Assembly (NCBI GenBank): GCA_037039685.1
Contig: JAWNGF010000005.1
Coordinates: 2,170,001-2,234,000 of the forward strand
Direction: 5' to 3'
Origin: Ceratobasidium sp. AG-K
Taxonomy: Eukaryota > Basidiomycota > Agaricomycetes > Cantharellales > Ceratobasidiaceae
DNA length: 64,000 nt
Part shown: positions 63,680 to 64,000 of the stretch, in pieces
Layout: every line of letters begins with the position of its first letter
How positions within the stretch are numbered: the first letter of the stretch is position 1
The notes under the pieces: model-generated
Databases searched by the model: none
Told to the model about the DNA's origin: nothing
Seen by the model: the letters and a program-made list of their open reading frames with translations, nothing else
Translations under genes and position numbers: made by a program

Positions 63680-64000
63680 GCCCAACGGCGTGGGGGGCAA
63701 ATCCTTTCTCTTAACCAAACCATCTCGCAAACTAAATTACGTCTCGTTTTGTTGTAGTACCTCGTCGCTTTCATCCTTCATTTATATCTTACTGGGAGCC
63801 TGGTCCTTTTTCCGCTGGCGGCGTGTCTGTATCGATTACGTTTGCTTATCTTTTCGTTTTCGATTGCGTACTAGGTATCAAGTAATGTTATACGTTTACT
63901 GGTCCCTCCAATCACTATGCTGCACGACCCATAAGCTGTGATTCAACAAATGCGTGCCAAGGGACCAAACAATCGTGGTCACGGCCCAAATCTTGGGACG
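63680..64000. other. 3' flank to the window edge, no supported gene
   Basis: Only the 3' UTR of the preceding gene is expected. The frame at 63474-63941 is a shadow plus non-coding sequence. Confidence 0.5.

Overview
This window is nuclear DNA of a filamentous fungus, most likely an Agaricomycete close to Rhizoctonia or Ceratobasidium. The evidence is many 48-60 nt introns with GT..AG ends and CTAAC-like branch points, the style of the NACHT-WD40 (STAND/NLR) genes and F-box proteins, a chromodomain Ty3/gypsy element and Tad-like LINE fragments. The species call is inference. No bacterial features are present.

Layout. 1-16 kb holds housekeeping and accessory genes: the edge of an unidentified gene (-), an alternative mitochondrial NADH dehydrogenase (+), an F-box protein (+), two paralogous aldo/keto reductases (-) flanking a small unidentified gene, and a head-to-head pair encoding the SUMO E1 subunit Uba2 (-) and a Cue1-like ER membrane CUE protein (+). 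16-48 kb is an NLR cluster on the minus strand with three paralogues. NLR-A looks intact. NLR-B has lost its start codon region and its NTPase core but keeps two full WD40 propellers. NLR-CD is a pseudogene spread over 16 kb because two full-length LTR retrotransposons landed in it: a 4.9 kb Ty1/copia element and a 6.9 kb Ty3/gypsy chromovirus, each with a perfect 5 bp target duplication. 26.7-29.9 kb and 51.7-55.4 kb are two diverged copies of one block (an unidentified multi-exon gene plus the SCOT gene), so NLR, spacer and SCOT appear to have been duplicated together. LINE fragments sit at 29.4 and 47.8 kb. 54-64 kb returns to ordinary genes: SCOT (with one apparent frameshift), an F-box fragment, a tRNA-Leu with a 9 nt intron, UTP22/NOL6, and a protein resembling the N-terminal part of GTPBP1/2.

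Most notable points. The gypsy element appears to be self-primed like Tf1: the 12 nt just inside its 5' LTR are complementary to its predicted mRNA 5' end. The copia element has a PBS matching the initiator-tRNA anticodon arm, a single in-frame UGA followed by CUA, and an altered reverse-transcriptase active-site pair. All five LTR-to-LTR differences in the two elements are CpG transitions, which suggests CpG methylation of transposons. The two aldo/keto reductase paralogues carry GC-AG introns at three different positions, always where the other copy has GT-AG.

All exon boundaries were read by eye from splice motifs and reading frame. No alignment or search was run.
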